From Cymodocea nodosa (taxonomy: Eukaryota > Streptophyta > Magnoliopsida > Alismatales > Cymodoceaceae): a DNA stretch of 64,000 bases. Positions 1-12,900 of the stretch are shown piece by piece; position 1 is the stretch's first letter; the number at the start of each line of letters is the position of its first letter. The stretch is from assembly GCA_036874045.1 (NCBI GenBank), contig CM072341.1, positions 1,624,501 to 1,688,500 of the forward strand. Direction: 5' to 3'. A model generated the notes under the pieces. The model saw only the letters and a list, made by a program, of their open reading frames with translations, did not search any database and was not told the DNA's origin. Made by a program: the position numbers and the translations under genes.

Positions 1-450
1 TGTGATGCTGAATCTTTTGAGCCTCAATAGACGCTTGGTTGTAACCCTTTGACACCATCAGATGCATAGGACTGAACTATTGGGATTTTATAGTCATTAG
101 GCATTAACTTGTCGATTTCGTGATGTTCAAGTAAACTCAATGGACCCCATTTGTGGTCCTTAGCTAAACATAATGGACCCTATCATGGGTTAAACACAAT
201 GAATATTCAATGTTAATTCTTTGACCATTCAAAGACTTAGATGTTAACCCATCGAGTTATTACAAATAAACTAAAGCCTTGACCTTTTGAGTTTTTTCAA
301 AGACTTTAAGCTGCAATTGTCTGAACTTCCATCACATGCTATCTTAAGTCGCTCATGTGACTTGCTAATCATCCAAGAGACTTTGAATACTTAAGCATTT
401 TAACAAATACGTAGTTGAATATCTAACTGAACTCTAGTATATTTCCTACA
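1..450. repeat. Unclassified LTR-like AT-rich flank
   Basis: No gene is visible. The text has short phrases about gaining or losing 'actcaatgga' and 'taaacacaatg' that resemble wording in the LTRs near 44 kb and 59 kb, so this may be the edge of a related LTR that began before the window. I cannot find a terminus or a partner. Low confidence. Confidence 0.25.
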
Positions 451-1829
451 AACATGCACTTGTCTCTAGAGTACTTCCTTTGTTGCTTTCTTATAATTTG
501 TTTAAAATCATCTTCACCTCTAACATGTCCCTTTTTGTCCAAGACACAAAATCTTGCTTCTCATTTAAATTACGAAGGAAAGCGTTTAACACCTAACATT
601 TTAGTTCATAATGGATTTCTACTTTTAGAGGATGTTTGTGTATCTAGAAAATAATGAAAATGAATTTGGCAAAAAGTGAATTCCAATGGAAAGACAAAAA
701 TGGATAGAAAATATTTTTTCCAGGATATAACAAAAATTGAAATCTAAATGTTTGTGTATATTCAAAAAAGTGATGGAATTTGAAATTTGAAAGTAAATGA
801 ATAGATCTAAATTTTAACCAATATATTTGCATGATTAACTTCAACTTTAATAGTAATTAAAATTTAACCATTTCATTAATTTGATAATACTTTAACCACT
901 AGTACTTTATTATTTTTGGGTTTCTAGATTTGAGGTATCACTAAAAAAAGGAGAAAAAAAGTAAAAAATAAAAAATGGAAAAAAATAAAAAAGAAAAAAA
1001 AGGAAAAGAGGAAGGAGAGAAAAAACTAGAAAAAGAAAAAAGGAAAAGATATATACATGTGTTAAAGGGAGAAGTATGTCAACATACCATTTTAACTTCT
1101 TTTTATTACTTAAGAGACCTCATGACAATTTAACAAGTTAAGTTCTTTAATTACTTACAGATTTCAAAGCTTTATATATCCTTGGAGAAATTCCCTCATT
1201 AAATGTATGGAATTAATCTTCAATGAAACTTTATGTATGTGTACTTAATGATGTACTGAATGATTGAGAGGGTTGGAACGCCTGAAAGCTTTCTCTTAGA
1301 AAATGAGAATGAAGTGCAAGAAAGCATAAGACATCATTTGGTTAAAATTTGTAGCTAATAAAATGATATATAAGGTTCGCTAGTGCACAAAAGAATGTTC
1401 AGACAAGAAAGAAATGAAAAGTTTAAAATTGACGAAAATGAAATATTTGGAAAATCAAAATTCCTAAAGAGATTTAGTGCACGTCTTGAAAAGTTCAAAA
1501 AATTTGAACTCCTGAATTTAGTGATTGAAATTGTTTCACCTTATTGTTAGAATTAATGTTCAATCTTATTGCTAGAATTAATTTCAATAACAGCCCCCAA
1601 ATATATATACTTTATATCCCTAAACTCCATTGACATCAAAATTCATAAAAAATCGTCCACTCACTCACTAAGCTTAAATCAGTTCAAATAATCAATTTAT
1701 AGCTATTTCTACTAGTTTATTATCAATATTTAGCAAATATTCACCTACTAGTAACATATATCCCCAAACAAACCTATAAAATGCATTTTTGATTTTATAT
1801 GATCTATCTCTAATCTTGTAGCAAAGGGG
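451..1829. other. Gene-free AT-rich stretch with one transposon-type terminus and a purine tract
   Basis: No coding region is supported; the short open frames have no recognisable composition. At about 627-690 the text reads like the terminus of the MITE-like elements seen elsewhere in the window: a GAGG..GTTTGTGTATCTAGAAAAT core, then GAAAATG. Its right end was not found. About 940-1,050 is an almost pure A/G tract. Otherwise I see nothing in it. Confidence 0.4.
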
Positions 1830-2290
1830 ATCAAGAAGATCTCAGAAAAACTAGTGAAGTGCTATTGGGCATCATCAAGAAAAAGTGCAGGAATAAGTCT
1901 TCGACCTCTTCAGATGGAGTGCGAACGGTGGGCAACAGTGTCCACGAATGACAGGCGGTGGAGATCGCGGTGAGCTTCAACAGACGGTCTTCAACTTCGA
2001 TGGAGGGCAATGACATGATGCATAGACGCGATGTGACGATGACTATTTCAGAGGCTACGATGCAAGAGGGCTGCGACGACGCGACGACAGACGACTTGCA
2101 AACGACAGGACGATGCGATCGAAGCTTAGTCCTGCGGAATGTTCAACGAGACGAGCGCGACGGTGAGACTGCGAGACCAAGGGTTTGCATTCAGGCGAGA
2201 TGGAAAGGGTGAAAATCGCAGAAGAAGGTGCATGGCGAGTTGAAACCCTACGAGTGGCGAGCGAAATACCGTGGAAGAAGGTACGCAACA
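1830..2290. other. GC-rich island of unknown origin
   Basis: About 460 bp are clearly richer in G and C, with many CGACG-type steps, than the AT-rich DNA on both sides. Overlapping open frames of 60-84 codons exist on both strands, but none resembles a protein I know, and open frames on both strands are expected in GC-rich DNA. It could be an old captured fragment or part of an eroded DNA transposon. Its distance to the GNAT start (about 560 bp) also allows a remote promoter role. I do not call a gene here. Confidence 0.35.
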
Positions 2291-2554
2291 ATTTGATTAT
2301 CATTTAAATATTATTAATAATTATATTATTCTTATTTATTATTTTAAAAATAATTTTAAAGTAAAAAAATATTTATTTATAATCTATATTCCTTTACTTT
2401 CTAAACATACACTAATATTTTTAAATTTTCATAACTTTCTTGAATTTTCTATTTCTCTTACCTTCCTAAACTTTTTTTTCCTTAAATTTTCTAAACCAAG
2501 TATTGGTTGCTCAGGAATGTATGCATCTCTAATAATTAAGAATTTTAAATATAA

Positions 2555-2758
2555 TTTTCTGGAAAATGAGTTTTTTTTTTTTTAATATGAAAAATAAATT
2601 AAGAAGATTGTATGATCAAAATTATAAAATAGATCATGCAATAAAAATTCTATATGATATTTACATAGATTACTTATATACAATTAATGACAAAAATTGG
2701 CATTTTCTCTTCTTAATTTATTTTTCATATTAAAAAAAAAAACTCATTTTCCAGAAAA
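2555..2758. mobile_element. Hairpin MITE (foldback, about 50 bp inverted arms)
   Basis: The left arm (2,555-2,606) and right arm (2,709-2,758) are near-perfect reverse complements; they differ only in the length of a T/A run. The loop is about 100 bp of AT-rich sequence. The element is about 204 bp and ends 96 bp before the GNAT start codon, so it lies in the promoter or 5' leader. The superfamily is unclear because no clean target duplication is visible. The loop contains a TTATATA string near 2,674-2,680 that could act as a TATA element, but this is speculative. Confidence 0.7.
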
Positions 2759-2854
2759 GAAAATTAGATAATTCATCGTTTGTTTGAAGTTGGGGAAAGA
2801 AGAGGACACGTCCACCCGCGGCCACCAGAATTTGAAGCTCCGGTCGCCGCGGCG

Positions 2855-5800
2855 ATGAGGAGCGGCAGCACAACCGTAGAAGAACTCGACTGCCGGCAGA
2901 AGTTCTCCGGCCACGTACTGGAGGAAATCGCCAGGCTGGAGAGGAGGATCTTCCCCAAGCACGAGTCCCTCGCCCTCTCCCTGAAGGACGAGTTGAAGAA
3001 GAAGAACAGCGGTCTTCTGTACGCGAGGACGGACACGGGAGGCAGCGGTGAAGGCGGGAGAGGAGAGTTGGTTGGGTACGTCATGTACTCCTGGATCTCC
3101 TCACTCTGCGCTTCCATCACTAAGCTCGCCGGTGAATGCCCAAAACCTTTTGCCCTTTTCGTCGTCTCCATTCTACTTAGTTCCTTGCAATTTTTTCCTT
3201 ATTTCGCTATGACCTTTTGTTTTGTCGTCCGACAACAGCAATCGATGTTTTAGTATTCCATAATTTGATGCTTCTTTATTTGTATTTATTGGTACATTTC
3301 CTGCTTGACTATCTAAATGTAAACCTTTTTGCACTATTTCTAATCATGCAAGTTTCGATCCTACAATTTTTTATTCTTTCTTCAGGCGATTGAATATTAA
3401 TTTTTCTTTTGATGAGTGTAAAAAAATGTATTGAAGAGTGCATAAGGTCATGCTTGACGTCATGGCAGTTCATGTGTTAGAATTTGCTTTTCCACCTGGG
3501 CACTAGCCACTAGACCAAGTAATTTGATATGGGCTCTCATAATCTCATTATGTGGTTAAGGAAATTAATATGTTCTTTTATGACAATGCTTTTTGGTGAT
3601 ATTTTGTTAGGGAGGTGCCATTTACTACTGAATTTTAACAGTATAATCTTAGCTTAATGAGCTGACCAATTGATTGCAAAATGGACTCTCAAAACAAGCC
3701 TAAGGGCCTGTTTGTCTAGGCTGAAAATGGTGGGAAGGAAAATGTCAAAAATCAATTCTGATATTTTCAAGATTTTCCGACCCCTGGCCCTCAAAATAAA
3801 ATATCTGTTGAAACCCTTTGTTGTTGAGCCTCACTCAATAATAAATACTAAAATTGAAAAACATAAATAAAATATAGAAAGTAAATTAAAGTTCCAAACA
3901 ACAAAATAGGTATTGAAATAGCAAAATTATATTGATGAAAACAACTCAAAATATAAAATTTAAAATAAAAGAACATCCGTTTAAATCATAGTACTTACAA
4001 ACTCTATGGCATCATTAGAAAGGTGGGAATGTGTCATGTACTGGAAGTGATTTCTTATCTTTGGCCTTGTGGATGTTAGATTAGGTACTTAGTCTTCTTT
4101 TGGTTTGTGAAGTATTTGATATACTATCTTGATAATAAAATCTCCTTAAATGCATTAGTCCACTGGAAGTGATTTCTTATCTTTGGCCTTGTGGATGTTA
4201 GATTAGGTACTTAGTCTTCTTTTGGTTTGTGAAGTATTTGATATACTATCTTGATAATAAAATCTCCTTAAATGCATTAGTCCATGTATTCTTTTGGTTT
4301 ATGTAAAATCTTCTTCTAGCACTCCTTAGTTTGCAATAAAATATTGTTTTGTTATGTATTATTTGAAATGGTAAAATTCATCCTTAGGCAATGAAATATT
4401 TTGGAAATGTAAAAAGGTTGAAAAATAAACGTATACTACATGGAATGCTAAAGTTGATAAGATAATATTGGACCTTCTTTGTGAAGCTATCAAAGAAGGA
4501 AATGGGAGAATACATGATAAGAAGATTAGATTAGACATGTAAAATGAAGTTATACAAAAATACAATGAAAAAATAGGATTCAATTTTAAAAAGAAAAATG
4601 TAAATAGTCATATGAAAACATGACAACTGATAGATAAAAACATTAGGAAAAAGTGAGTGAGGTTAAAATTACATTTGTAGTTAAATAGATGTTACTAACA
4701 AAATTTGGAATGAATTTATGAAAGTTAAATTTGTTAACATAATTTTTTATCATAATTATTCGTCTTATCTTACATATATCTAAGAGTTTTTTTATTGGAA
4801 CATCTTGAATGTACAACATGCAAAGGGAAGTTTTGTTTAGTTTATGTGCAACTATTGTTTATCTTTAAAACAAATGTTGCAACAAAAACAACAATCATGC
4901 AACCTTTAGATATCTAGGAAAATTTGAATCTAAATGATGATTTTATTGATAACTTATCTTCAAGGTGTACTTAGATACCTTCGAAAGATGATCCTAAACA
5001 ACTAACACCCTCTCTATTCAGAAATGAACATAATGCCAAGAAGAGAAAACAAGTTTGCCCTCATGCAAAGTTGCAACAATGTATGACAAATACAATTGAA
5101 TATATGCAAGTAGGAATGATGGAGCTTTTCCAAGAATATAAGGAAAGTAATTCAAATAGAATAAAATCATGAAACGTATGACCAAAGGTAAAGAAGATAG
5201 ATTACATATGTTAAGAATGACTCAAAGTGAAGTAGACATTACTTTCATGTTTCTTCAACTTGATGGCCTAAATAAGGTGTACATGTTCAAAGTAATGACA
5301 TTGTTAGAAAATGAGTCTAACCAACATCAATTTTTGAGTCTACTGAATAAGATGAGATTGAATTGGTTGAAGTTTAACTTATCGTGAAGAATGTATTGTA
5401 ATAGACAATGTGTTGTTTTCTAGATAATGTAATGAAAAAACATTATTGAATGTGTTTTATTTCTAATGTAATGAACAATTGTTGTTCATTGGGTTTAGAG
5501 TTTAGGGTTGCACATTGAATTGTTGCTCATTGAAAAAATGGGCACTTCATTCAAGCCATCAAGTTGAAATAATGTCTACTTTGCTTTAGTCTTTCTTAAC
5601 ATTTGTAATCTATCTTTTTCAATTTTGGACATATGTTTCATGATTATGATTCTATTTGAATTACTTTCCTTATATTCTTGAAAAAACTCCACCATTCCCA
5701 CCTACATAGCTTCAATTGTATTTGTCATACATTGTTGTGACTCTACATGAGGGCAAACCTATTTTACCTTCACTTTTGAATGGAGAGGGTATTAGCTATT

Positions 5801-8746
5801 CAAGATCATCTTTCTAATGCATCTAAGTACACATTGAAGTTAATTTATTAATAGAATCATCATTCAAATTCAGATTTTCTTGGAAATCTAAAGGTTTCAT
5901 GTTTATTGTTCCTATTGCAATGCTATTTTAAAGATATAGCTGCTTATAAATTGGACAAAACTTCCTTTTATATATTGCACATTTAGGATGTTCTAATAAA
6001 AAAAACTCTCAAATATATGTAAGATAAGACAAATAATTATAATAAAAAATTATGTTAACTAATTTAACTTGCATAAATTCATTCTAATTTTTGTTGAGAT
6101 CAACTATTTGACCACAAATGTAATTTTAACTTTACTCACTTTTTCCTATAGGTTTTATACATCAGTCGTCATGTTTTCATGTGACTATCTACAATTTTCT
6201 TTTTAAAATTAAATCTTATTTTTTCATTGTATTTTTATATAACTTCATGCTACATGTCTAATCTAATCTTCCTATCACATATTCTCCCATTTCCTTCTTT
6301 GGTGACAAAAGGTGAATTTGGTGATGGGAATGCTAGCAATAGCGTAAGAGATCCCTTTGATCTTGACGGGTGTAGAGTATGGTGGGGCTCCTGGAAGTAG
6401 TTACCACTTCCATTTCTGGGATGATTGATCCCCTTTTATACTATTGGGAAACATAAAACAATTAAAGCACAAGCTTAAGTTTTATAAAAAATTCTGTTGA
6501 TACTATCTTTCCAAGTAGCCCAACTGTTATAAATTTATTGACATGATGCATGCTTAGCTCCCATTATTGTTTGGCTTGATGGAAGGGTTGCAAAATTGAG
6601 CAATGAAAAGATTTTGCTTTCTACATACAAGATAGATTTGAATCCATGTTCAAATCACAATCAAACTGAAGAAAGTACATGAATTTTCGTTCTTTTATAA
6701 TCTTTTGTTGTGTGAGCATCAAAAACAATGAGGTGTTTCGTACTTAAAATATTCCAAATCATTACATAATCCTTCACAATTAGTTGTTATATTCTGTTCT
6801 GCTACATTTAGTTTTTTCCTTGGGCTTTTTTGTTTACAATCTCATTTATATTCAATCGATGTACTCTTATATTATGCCCTCTTGCTCCTGTTTTTCTACG
6901 ACTGTTGTCCTTTTTGTTCTGTTTTTTCTAGTAATCTTTATATCTAAATTTATTTTATTTATTCATATCTCATTTCTTTGCCAATCTTCCTTTACATTTT
7001 GTTTTATCGGCTACTTGTGTGGAAATCATGGACTATGACCTTTTTCATTTTTCTGTATTGATTCTTATTACTTTTAGTTGACTTGGGCATCCATTCCTTG
7101 TTTTCACTTCTCCATGAGTTTCTCTGGTTATTCTTTTCTGTAATCATTTAACTTTTCTTGATTCTTTTCTTTCTTGTTATACATTTAACTTGCCTAACTC
7201 AAACAACTTCAACAATTACCAGATAATATGAACATATGTATAAACATTCACTAAATAATATTAACATGTATTATCAACAGAAGGTGTCATTATCGTTTGC
7301 AACAATCGATGGGTTCATGGTGACAATCGGTAAGGTGCTCACAATTGGTGAGCATGATATTTACAATGGCTCAACACTACAATTACGAGGTTTGGATGTG
7401 ACCTTTGCAATAGCTTGGTGTAGGGAAATGCGATTTTCCATTGATGAATGAAGAAGGAGACAACGTAAGTACTGTTCTCAGGTGGGCAAGAAGGGCAATG
7501 ATCCACAATTGAAAATTGGAAGGGCTCAGCAACGGAGGATTTCAATGGATTTTCCAAGGGCCAAGGGTTGAAAAATCTATTGAATACCCCTTTTATATGA
7601 CAAAAAATGCTGAAATTCAATTTTGACATTTGTAATGTGCATAAACACCCTGAAATATTGGAATTAAATTTTGGCATTTTCTTTTTTACCATTTTCAGTC
7701 TAAACAAAAAAAACCCTTACTATCATTTTATAGATTTTCCTTTTCATCATTTTCCCTAAGTTTTGTTGATCTTAACTTTGCAGCCTGTTTTAATCAACAC
7801 ATGCACGTTCTTTTTTTGCTACTTGGCGAGATTTCTCTAAACAATTTGGAAACTTTGTATCTTATAACCAGTTTTTAATACTTTTGATGTTTTTAGAGAA
7901 TTTATATTTTTGCAAAAGAGAAGAGAAATTCTTTTATTTTTATTTTGGTATATTGATGTTCGTTGATGTCTGTGATTTATAACATGATTTCATTGTATAA
8001 TAGTGTTGTGTTGTAGATTTATTTAGTTATTGATTGTTATATTTTTTTATTTGAATTATAACTTTATTTTTAGATTAAAACGAATAACTGATCATGATCG
8101 ACTGATTTTTTAATGGTTTGGTTTGATTTAAAACCAATATAGATAGTTCATTTCATGATTCCTATTAGAATCAAATCATGTACACCCCTAATTCTCCATT
8201 ATATTTTTTGGGAAAACGCAGTTTCCTCAAAGAATAGCAAATTATGCTGATCTAAAATGACTGTTGTAGCTTATTAATCTTCAAATGATTCTATTAATTA
8301 TATGCTGTCAATTCGAAGAGAGGGGGTTGTTGTTTCTCCAAAGTAAAATGAGCCAAAGCTATCTCAGTCATTGTCTGGAGTTGTTCTTTAGTACTGCATT
8401 AATGAATAGCAGTTCTTTGGGAGTAAGCTTTCAAATCCATGCTTTGTTGAAATTCTTTTCTCACTATTATATTATGACATGATATCTGCTTTTTGGTGAT
8501 CCAGTGAAGGAAAATTACAGGCAGCAAGGCCATGGAGAAGCATTGCTGAAAGCAGCAATTTCAAAATGTAGAACTAGAAAAATACAACGTATATCCCTCC
8601 ATGTTGATCCCTTAAGAACTGCTGCTGTGTCACTTTACAAAAAACTTGGATTCCAAATTGAGGACTTGATTGAATGCTATTATTCCTCCGATAGGAATGC
8701 TTATCGAATGTACTTGGATTTCAATACTAATGCAATACCAATATAG
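2855..8746 (+). CDS. GNAT-family N-acetyltransferase, two exons, 172 residues
   Basis: Exons are 2,855-3,131 and 8,505-8,746. The donor is G|GTGAAT and the acceptor CCAG|TG; the split codon gives Val93, and the joined frame is open to the stop. The product belongs to the GCN5-related acetyltransferases, which move an acetyl group from acetyl-CoA to an amino group. The acetyl-CoA-binding motif A is RQQGHG at residues 98-103. It is followed by LHVDP (124-128) and by LYKKLGF (136-142), as in RimI-like N-alpha-acetyltransferases; RNAYRMYLDF lies near the end (156-165). The N-terminal part (FPKHESLA, 33-40) resembles small plant GNAT proteins. The substrate cannot be read from sequence. ATG 2,855 is the first in-frame ATG. 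Intron 1 (5,373 bp) is swollen by a transposon. The gene is convergent with squalene synthase. The family call is firm; the exact subfamily is not. Confidence 0.88.
4041..4284 (+). repeat. Perfect tandem duplication, 2 x 122 bp
   Basis: The two units 4,041-4,162 and 4,163-4,284 are identical by eye. Identity over 122 bp in otherwise decayed transposon DNA means a recent duplication, or an assembly artefact. No coding content is seen. Confidence 0.92.
4430..5387 (+). pseudogene. Myb/SANT-like transposon protein remnant
   Basis: About 4,439-4,500 encodes a stretch starting WNAKVDKIILDLLCEAIKEG, the first helix pattern of the Myb/SANT-like DNA-binding domain found in L10-interacting-MYB-like proteins and in the second ORF of PIF/Harbinger transposons. 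The last part (5,169-5,387) is open and ends LSLLNKMRLNWLKFNL, matching the conserved C-terminal helix of such proteins, which usually ends in a WL-containing motif. The middle is frameshifted and interrupted, so this is a pseudogene. Its position inside terminal inverted repeats supports the transposon reading. A stray host Myb/SANT-like gene copy is the alternative. Confidence 0.65.
4491..6301. repeat. Long inverted repeat (arms of about 0.77-0.79 kb)
   Basis: Text 4,491-5,280 reappears in reverse complement at about 5,536-6,301, diverged by substitutions and small indels, leaving a loop of about 255 bp. The right arm is thus an inverted partial copy of the Myb/SANT-like remnant. If the GNAT pre-mRNA is transcribed through it, the intron would carry a hairpin of several hundred base pairs. 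Confidence 0.8.
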
Positions 8747-9932
8747 AGTAGCATTGCACAACCTTTAGGTGATGTTTCTTTTTTCCTCTTTTTTTTCTAG
8801 TGAAAATCCAATTGAAAATTTTTTATTATTCGTCATGAAAGGCCTATACTAATACAAAGAGGCAACTGTAGTTAAGTGAGATCCATCATCATGGATTTAC
8901 ATTGTCAGTTTGGCACATGAAAGACTTTTCAGGTTTGCACAATTGCATGAATACATGTTTCTTCTGCAAGTGCCAAAGGGCTTTTAAGCTTTTACGTCCA
9001 TTGTAGCGATGGTAGTTTTTTTTTTAAAAAAATCTTTCATTTTTAGTATTTTAATTATTTACCATCTCGTTGGTAGACTATGCACCGACATTTAGATTTG
9101 AATCGGTATAAGCACTGCAAAAAGGTAGTCGGCAGAAAACTTGTACTTTTAAGTTCTTGTTAATTTCCTTCTCAGGGGTTTGTGCCATCTTAGGGTATGG
9201 TCAGTGTGCAACCAGAGTTTTGACATGTACTAGGTCGTTGCGAGCGTTTCATCTCGATAGAATGGTGTGTATGCTCATACGTTCGCAATGGTAAAGTATT
9301 GTTTTCGATAAAATAACTCGATCAAGTGAGTCACCAACAAATTGATTCTTCTATTGAGATCCAGGCCTCGTATGTTGCAGACCGAATCTTTGCAAAAAGG
9401 TGAATTAATAGCCCTTATCAATGGATGAAAAGCATGGATATTCATTCATACTGAATAACGAAACACTGATTTCTCCAAGCCAAGACTAATAAAATGATTC
9501 GATCAGACAAGTTACTAACTAATTCTCCTATTTTATAGCCGAGTTCTTTGATGGCTTGGCGGTATAACTTTCTATTTTATAGCTCAATGTATCTATTTGT
9601 TTTGATAGTGTTCTAAGGATCAGTGCTTGTGGTTTTAATCAACATGTTAAACATTATTGCATTTTGTTTATTTAATTACACATAAAACCCTAGGGGTACT
9701 TACAACATGGACATAGGAGGAAATAACCATCCAACAACAGATTGGTGTTTGGAAATGAAATCATGGGTTTCCACACATAATGTAATACAGGCCCAATCTT
9801 TGCAAAAAGGGTGGACTAAAAGCCCATACAGTGCTATAAATCATCAGAGGTCGACGCATCTTAAGCATGATTGGTACTTCCATAAAATGAAAACTGTGCA
9901 ACACCTTACCTCACAAACTGTGAGTGAATCCC
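8747..9932. other. Intergenic region between two convergent 3' ends
   Basis: This stretch separates the GNAT stop from the squalene synthase stop and should hold both 3' UTRs and their polyadenylation signals. A short phrase, CTTTGCAAAAAGG, occurs near 9,390 and again near 9,799 in similar surroundings, hinting at a decayed repeat. I see no gene in it. Confidence 0.5.
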
Positions 9933-12900
9933 TTACTTATTAGCTAGAATTCCAAACAAGATGGACAGTAGGATGACGATAATTATCTGCAGAGAAATAA
10001 ATCCCAAATTAGATAAGATTTTGGAAGTATTTTGATTAGAATATGGATGATTGATGACTAACCAACATCATTCTAGACTTCGACTTGCTTTCGTATGTGA
10101 AGCATCGCCTAAAAAACAAAAAGAATTTGTTACGGTGACGAATATGCAAGTGAAAACTGAAAGGAAAGAAAAAAAGGCAAACCTTTTGTCCAGCTTTCCA
10201 AAGTTGAGACAACTACTTTCGATGGCTTCCAGACGCTTCAGGGTAAGAGATGCATTTGGATCATCCATGCTAACCTGTTAAATGAATGCTGTCATTTATT
10301 ATTTTATCCTGAAAGTTTTGATTTCGACTGCAACCTTGAAAGAGTTTATACTGACTTTAAGCTAGTGGACCTTGAATCAAGCTTTTTAAGGCAGGCTGTC
10401 AAGGTGTGAATTGACTATGCCATAACTGTTTATCTCACATTATCTTTCTTTAATTGACCAGATCTTTTGTCAGATCTAGTTCATTAAATATATGTTTTTA
10501 ATGATTTTAAATATTTTTCTTTAAAAAAACTTAAATATAATATTTTGATGGAATACTATTAAAATATACATAACTACTGAAATATACGATTACACCTTAT
10601 ATTTTTGATGTTATCTTAAGATTATTATGTATTTGAATGTTTTTTGGGAAATAATAGAGTTAAAACTATACATAAATTATTATCAAATATGCATAGATTA
10701 TCTATATATAATATAACTCTGCCTATAGTGGTTAGCTCCTACTCAACCAATCTTAAGTCCAAATAAAAAAAAATTAGCGTTAGGTACACATCCAACTGTA
10801 AAAACTTGTTAACCCTTCATGAATATAAATCTTAAAAATAATTTGTTAAGGTGCAAACTTTTTAGCAATGCATCGTGTCAAATCTCAAGTACAATGAAAA
10901 AAATAAGAGGAAAGCATTGCACACCCCAGGTGTAACATTCTTAAGCAAGATACTTTACATTGATGTTCAAATGTAAAAGAAAATAAACAAAAATTCTCAT
11001 ACTTTAATAGATAGGTATAGGTAAAGAAATGAGTACAAACACCAAAATTAAGCTAACAACTTGAAATATAGAAACTTTGACTGGTAAAAGTATGAAATTA
11101 GTAGATATAATGATAAAAAGAAATTTTAACATATTATGCTTATAAGAAACGTAATGGGTGAGAGAAAATTTAGATTAATCAAGGATAGTGGTTTTAAATT
11201 GTGGTAAATAGGAAAAAATAAATGTATGAATGAAATTGGAATAATAGTTGATAAAAGTTTAAAAGATGAAATCATTAAGGTAATAAGGATAGAAATAGAA
11301 TTATAATGATTAAATTTGTAATAGGAAATAAGATAATCAATATAATTAGTCCATATGTTCTGTGAGTAGGTTCAAGAGAAGTTACAAATAATTAACTTAA
11401 TTATTTTGTTACATTTTCATTAATTTTAATGTTAGATGGGTGTGCTAACAAGGACTCCACATCCTAGGTATATACATTGTTAATACAATAAACCAAAAGT
11501 GAGTTATTACCTTATAACCAAATGTGCTTTCAGCGTGATAGATGATTGGTTGAATAATAGTATCAAGATACACCCTAAAATACAAGGTATTGCATCATGT
11601 GTGACTTATATAAACATCAATTTTCTCCTTGTTTCTATCACATAATTATTACTTTAGAAATGGCCCAACTCTACAACATTTAGTAATGATCATTCCATTC
11701 AATGTTCACAATATTCACCTTTTTTGTCTGTACTACCATAATACAAGTAACTTTCTTCAGAAACTAAATGAAAGCTTCTTCTACCATGACTATATGATAC
11801 TAACGATGGTTCTCTAGAAGAAACCAAATTGAAAGTTAGACTAATCATTCAAAATTGAACAAAGTCACTAGTTGAACAAATCACATAATAGCTAAAAACG
11901 GGAAATTCAAGCTCTTAAGTACTAGAATTGTCCTACCTTGGACCTCAGCATATGAGAGAAACCAAAAAAAGCATTGTAAACATCAGACATTGTTCTTGTC
12001 TGGTCAATGACCTGGGCAGTTAATCCTGGAACACAAGCAAGGCGAAGGATGGTCAATTGTAACTTGCATAGTTAATGCTTGCAGAATGAAAGGTATATTG
12101 TAAAATTGTGAAAAACCACAAAATTGAAACTTGGCATCTCTATTTGTCAATGAAACCAAACAGTCCTTATGTTTACTTACCACGCCTCATCTTTACAACT
12201 CCTCTGAAAACCTCGATGTTGTTGTAGCATAAGGCAAGTGTTCCAATTGCCATAATCTGATAAAGTATAATTGTATGAGTCAGCCAGTCACGTGTATTCA
12301 CTGTTTTCACGTATATCACTGGATAAAACGGAAATTCCAATCCTGAGAAAATTAACTTCGTAAAATTTGATATCAACATGCATGATAAATTAATTCTGCA
12401 AACCTGAGGAATGACACAAAAACGAAAGATGGAAGGGTCCTGCAAAGCTGACATATATTGCAGGCAATCTGGAGCATGCCTTAATGCATCAGTAACCATG
12501 TCATTCAAACATTCTACTGCTTTTAGGGAAGTTTCTTCATATTTCAAATCCTAAAACAAACAGTGTCAGTTCAATGGAAATTTAATTAGATACCATGTTC
12601 GCTCCAAAAGCATGTAGCCACTTGCTAATCACAAGCAATTGGTTGTTGGCTAAATAATAAATGCCAAAGGTGAAAACTATGGTAGACAAAACTATCACAT
12701 GAATGACTTTACCTGCTTCAATGGTGATAGGAGTATAATACACCACATTAAAAAAAGGTACAAATGTAAGTATGTAAGCCATCACCTCAAGTTTGTCAGC
12801 ATACTTGCTCCAAATTTCTCTGGGCCAAAACATCCTTGATTTTGGTATTTCATTTATGTCTTCCAGATAGTCTCGAATGATATTTGTTTTCTGCACAGCA

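Larger units (their letters stand above)
3704..7716. mobile_element. PIF/Harbinger-like DNA transposon in the GNAT intron
   Basis: The left end begins GGGCCTGTTTGTCTAGGCTG at 3,704. The right end is its imperfect inverse, finishing ...CAGTCTAAACA-AAAAAACCC at 7,716. The inverted repeats extend roughly 70 bp, through GAAAATGG and GAAAATG-type blocks. The flanks are TAA (3,701-3,703) and TTA (7,717-7,719), close to the TWA duplications of PIF/Harbinger elements but not identical. Inside are a Myb/SANT-like gene remnant, a long inverted repeat and a 122 bp tandem duplication. No DDE transposase is recognisable, so the copy is not autonomous. The superfamily call rests on the termini plus the Myb/SANT gene. 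Confidence 0.65.

Noticed and set aside
1958-2212. Open frame of 84 codons in the GC-rich island
   Set aside because: Open frames occur on both strands there, as expected from GC-rich DNA, and the peptide is not recognisable.
2773-3171. Open frame of 132 codons on the minus strand over GNAT exon 1
   Set aside because: Shadow of the GC-rich coding exon on the plus strand, where the acetyltransferase reading is clear.
6784-7038. Hydrophobic open frame in the GNAT intron
   Set aside because: T-rich DNA translates into Phe/Leu-rich peptides; it lies in a decayed transposon and has no family resemblance.
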